From assembly GCA_002359075.1 (NCBI GenBank), contig DEQA01000305.1, positions 37,572 to 54,058 on the forward strand: DNA of 16,487 nt, given 5' to 3'. The notes below the pieces were generated by a model, which saw only the letters and a list, made by a program, of their open reading frames with translations, was not told the DNA's origin and did not search any database. Shown here one piece after another: positions 14,294 through 16,487 of the stretch. The position numbers and the translations under genes were made by a program. The first letter of the stretch is position 1. Each line of letters starts with the position of its first letter. Source of the DNA: Planococcaceae bacterium UBA3378. Its GTDB lineage: Bacteria; Bacillota; Bacilli; Bacillales_A; Planococcaceae.

Positions 14294-15023
14294 AATAGCG
14301 TATGTAAAAATGATACGTTCCCATAATGAATGGGATGATCTATTTGCTCAGGAGCTTAGAGAGACAGCAGAAATACTTTATGATGCAGACAATGTACAAG
14401 TAGTAGTAATTGGCAGTACCGGAGACCATTTTTCTATAGGGATGACCCTTGAAGGAACTGCCTATGAGGCAATTGCCGATGAATATAAAACAGTCCAGCT
14501 AGCAGCTAAAGCAATTAAGAGCTGGGCGAAGCTGCCCTATCCAATTATTGCGGCTATTCAAGGTGACTGCAGCTCATATGGCTTTAGTTTAGCAACCGTT
14601 GCAGATTTACGGTTTGTTTCTTCGAATGCCAGATTCTTTTCACCGGAGTTAAGCTGGGGAGTTGTACCTGCAGGCGGTCTTACACAGCGCCTTCCACGTA
14701 TAATCGGAAAAGGCCCTGCGATGGCTGTGTTATTAGGAGGGGAAGTAGTAACGGCAGAGCAAAGTGTTGCCCTTGGACTGGCCAATCAAGTTGTACCGGA
14801 TGCCTGGACAGAAGCATGCAGGCAGGCGGAACGTTTTTTAAACTACTCGCCATTGGCACTTCAGTATACAAAGGAATGCATTTTACGCGGCAGCGAACTG
14901 CCTTTTGATCAAGGCTTACGGCAAGAATTAGATTTGTATATGGTATTACAAACGAGTGAGGACCGAATGGAAGGGGTCAGTGCTTTTATTGAAAAACGGA
15001 CCCCCATTTATAAAGGGGAATAG
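14262..15023 (+). CDS. Crotonase-superfamily protein lacking one catalytic Glu
   Basis: A 253-residue enoyl-CoA hydratase/isomerase-fold protein, with oxyanion-hole segment HFSIGMTLEG (56-65) and the helix YGFSLATVADLRF (106-118). At the position of the first hydratase glutamate (rat Glu144) it has S109; the second (Glu164) is kept as E129 in SPELSWG. The 20-residue spacing is preserved, so the alignment is firm. Such proteins often catalyse isomerisation, hydrolysis or C-C cleavage rather than standard hydration, so I would not call it a hydratase. AGGGGG (14249-14254) precedes ATG 14262, inside the end of the preceding transferase gene, suggesting translational coupling. Ends 11 bases before the second crotonase. 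A role in ring opening or side-product processing is only a guess. Confidence 0.8.
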   Translation: MERLKVEIVNKIAYVKMIRSHNEWDDLFAQELRETAEILYDADNVQVVVIGSTGDHFSIGMTLEGTAYEAIADEYKTVQLAAKAIKSWAKLPYPIIAAIQGDCSSYGFSLATVADLRFVSSNARFFSPELSWGVVPAGGLTQRLPRIIGKGPAMAVLLGGEVVTAEQSVALGLANQVVPDAWTEACRQAERFLNYSPLALQYTKECILRGSELPFDQGLRQELDLYMVLQTSEDRMEGVSAFIEKRTPIYKGE

Positions 15024-15034
15024 GGGGGATATTA

Positions 15035-15760
15035 TTGCCGCCAATTATTTATAGCCGGGATGAAAATATCGTTATTTTAACATTTAACCGGCCCGATCAA
15101 TTAAATGCAGTGGATACGATCTTACGTGACGCATTATATGAGTATATTATGAATATTAAAGAAGATGCCACTGTTGACGGCGTTGTTCTAACAGGAAACG
15201 GCAGGGGTTTTTGCGCAGGGGCAGATTTGACCGAGTTTGGACATTACCCATCCATTATTGCTAAACGAAAAATTCGCCTGCAGCATGACATATGGGAGGA
15301 GCTGCGTACACTTCCTAAACCGATTGCAGTGGCAATGCACGGTTTTGCTATCGGGTCAGGCATTGAAATGGCGATGATTTGTGATTTTCGGTTTGCTGCC
15401 CCCGACACTAAAATAGCTCTCCCCGAGGCAACGCTAGGCACATTACCGGCAGCAGGCGGTACGCAAAGCTTACCAAGGCTTGTTAAACAAGGGGAGGCGC
15501 TGTCATTTGCCCTAAAAGGCAATACGGTATTGCCGGAAGAGGCATTGAAAATGGGGCTGATTACCAGTGTTTTTTCAAAGGAAACTCTCGTTAATGATAC
15601 AGTTGCCTTTATGAAAAATGTAACGAAATATGAAAGAACAGCAAGCTATATAAAACAGCTGGTATCGTGTTATGCGGATCAGGCGCTTGAAGATCGCCTG
15701 AAAGCAGAAGAAAGAGTGGTAACACGTGTGTGGCAGGAGCGTTTAAAGGTTGAGCGGTAG
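15035..15760 (+). CDS. Enoyl-CoA hydratase, canonical catalytic residues
   Basis: A 241-residue crotonase-fold enoyl-CoA hydratase, a bit short because the C-terminal trimerisation helices are trimmed. It has the oxyanion-hole motif FCAGADL (59-65), both catalytic glutamates, E111 (GIEMAMICD) and E131 (LPEATLGTLP), 20 residues apart, and AGGTQSLPR (140-148). It should hydrate a trans-2-enoyl-CoA. The start is TTG 15035 with GGGGGG (15023-15028) 6 bases upstream; there is no in-frame ATG nearby. It is the last gene of the operon, and its 3' end overlaps the transcription terminator. Together with the MaoC pair it gives the pathway two hydration chemistries, pointing to two successive beta-oxidation-like stages. 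Confidence 0.88.
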   Translation: MPPIIYSRDENIVILTFNRPDQLNAVDTILRDALYEYIMNIKEDATVDGVVLTGNGRGFCAGADLTEFGHYPSIIAKRKIRLQHDIWEELRTLPKPIAVAMHGFAIGSGIEMAMICDFRFAAPDTKIALPEATLGTLPAAGGTQSLPRLVKQGEALSFALKGNTVLPEEALKMGLITSVFSKETLVNDTVAFMKNVTKYERTASYIKQLVSCYADQALEDRLKAEERVVTRVWQERLKVER

Positions 15761-15777
15761 GACTCAACCTTTTTTAA
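15745..15777 (+). terminator. Operon terminator overlapping the last stop codon
   Basis: AAAGGTTGAG (15745-15754) pairs perfectly with CTCAACCTTT (15763-15772) around an eight-base loop that contains the TAG stop (15758-15760). The right arm runs into a T-rich stretch (15769-15775). On the minus strand the same hairpin lies just past the IclR gene stop but has no long T-run, so it may act weakly in that direction. Confidence 0.75.
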
Positions 15778-15782
15778 ATAGA

Positions 15783-16487
15783 TTAGAAGCGTGCGCTTTC
15801 CTGAAATGCTGTTGAAATTTTACCGGCATATTGCTTTGCAAGCGTTTGATGATCCTCCATGTTTATCCGGGACAGAGGGAAATAAATCGCCAGAGCGGCA
15901 ATTGGTTCATGGGAAAATCCCCAGATCGGGCATGCGACACCCCCTAAATTTTCGATTCGCTCCCCGATACTCATTGCAAAGCCTTGCTCGCGGATTTGCC
16001 GTAAATTATCGTGCAGCTTTCCGGAGTCGATAATTGTTGTTGGGGTGAATTGCTCAAGTGCCGTACGTTTGAAATACGTTGCTAAATCAGCTTCAGACAT
16101 ATAAGCCATATGAAGTTTGCCGACAGCACCAAAATATAAATCCACTTCTTCGCCTAACGGACTTATCATCTCTTTTTCGAAATCACTTTTAATACCTGAT
16201 AAAAAGACAAATTTATTACCTGTACGGATCGATAGATAAACAGCCTCTTTTGTTAAATTTGCTAATTCTTCGAGATATGGCTGTGCAATAGCTGTGATAT
16301 CGCTTGTTTGAAATCTGTTAACGATTTGAAAAATAATCGGTCCCGGTTTATATGTTTTTTGTTCATTATTTTTTACTAAAAAGCCCCGGTCAGCAAGTGT
16401 GGCTGCAAGACGAAAGGCAGCCGTTTTACTAATGCCGAGCGTCTGCTCAATATCAATTAAACTAATTGTTTCATATTTTAAAAACAT
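15783..16487 (-). CDS. IclR-family transcriptional regulator, partial at the window edge
   Basis: A 234-residue IclR-family regulator read from the right edge of the window. The N-terminal winged helix-turn-helix is visible as IDIEQTLGISKTAAFRLAATL at about 12-32; RGFLVKN follows at 34-40. The ligand-binding domain runs from about 65 to the end and includes GAVGKLHMAYM at 125-135. The methionine at the edge is about 15-20 residues short of the usual family start, so it is probably internal and the true start lies beyond 16487. These proteins bind small aromatic, organic-acid or acyl-CoA-like effectors and often control a neighbouring catabolic operon. It is convergent with the 14-gene operon, so it would regulate the 3460-3476 palindrome in trans. 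That link is inference. Its stop is at 15783-15785. Confidence 0.85.
   Translation of the reverse strand: MFLKYETISLIDIEQTLGISKTAAFRLAATLADRGFLVKNNEQKTYKPGPIIFQIVNRFQTSDITAIAQPYLEELANLTKEAVYLSIRTGNKFVFLSGIKSDFEKEMISPLGEEVDLYFGAVGKLHMAYMSEADLATYFKRTALEQFTPTTIIDSGKLHDNLRQIREQGFAMSIGERIENLGGVACPIWGFSHEPIAALAIYFPLSRINMEDHQTLAKQYAGKISTAFQESARF

Overview
The window looks like the chromosome of a low-GC, Gram-positive bacterium of the order Bacillales, possibly a Lysinibacillus- or Solibacillus-like Planococcaceae. Support: moderate AT richness, strong AGGAGG ribosome binding sites, several TTG starts, extended -10 promoters, and genes resembling the Bacillus YpeP (RNase H-like) and YwdK (DUF423) proteins. 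The genus is inference.

Region 1 (1-2925) is ordinary core or accessory chromosome: a terminator of an unseen upstream gene, an RNase HI-family protein (312-971, +), a small predicted secreted protein of unknown function (1079-1474, -), and a two-gene unit of a PfkB-family fructokinase and a DUF423 membrane protein (1579-2880, +) closed by a strong terminator.

Region 2 (2926-3526) has no convincing gene but is not empty. It holds a multi-hairpin structure closed by a long-range stem (3026-3181), a further hairpin, a strong terminator (3283-3319), a possible CcpA cre site, and an extended -10 promoter whose -10 box lies inside a perfect 7-bp-arm palindrome.

Region 3 (3527-15760) is one tightly packed 14-gene operon ended by a terminator overlapping the last stop codon. 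It encodes an acyl-CoA ligase, two acyl-CoA dehydrogenase subunits, two MaoC-type hydratase subunits, a thiolase-like protein with a DUF35 partner, two full-length class III CoA-transferases, two tiny desulforedoxin-like metal-binding proteins, an unusual short double-lobe CoA-transferase-like protein, and two crotonases. The central seven genes match, in composition and in active-site residues, the mycobacterial steroid side-chain module (FadE28/FadE29 dehydrogenase, ChsH1/ChsH2 hydratase, Ltp2/DUF35 retro-aldolase). The predicted chemistry is activation of a carboxylic acid to its CoA ester, alpha,beta-desaturation, hydration, then retro-aldol cleavage to a ketone or aldehyde plus acetyl-CoA or propionyl-CoA. 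The CoA-transferases and crotonases point to a further ring or dicarboxylate stage. No oxygenase or steroid-ring gene is present, so the substrate cannot be named. A partial IclR-family regulator (15783-16487, -) converges on the operon and runs off the window edge.

The most notable items are this retro-aldol module in a probable Bacillota genome, the twin desulforedoxin-like micro-proteins inside it, the rearranged CoA-transferase, and the structured leader region.
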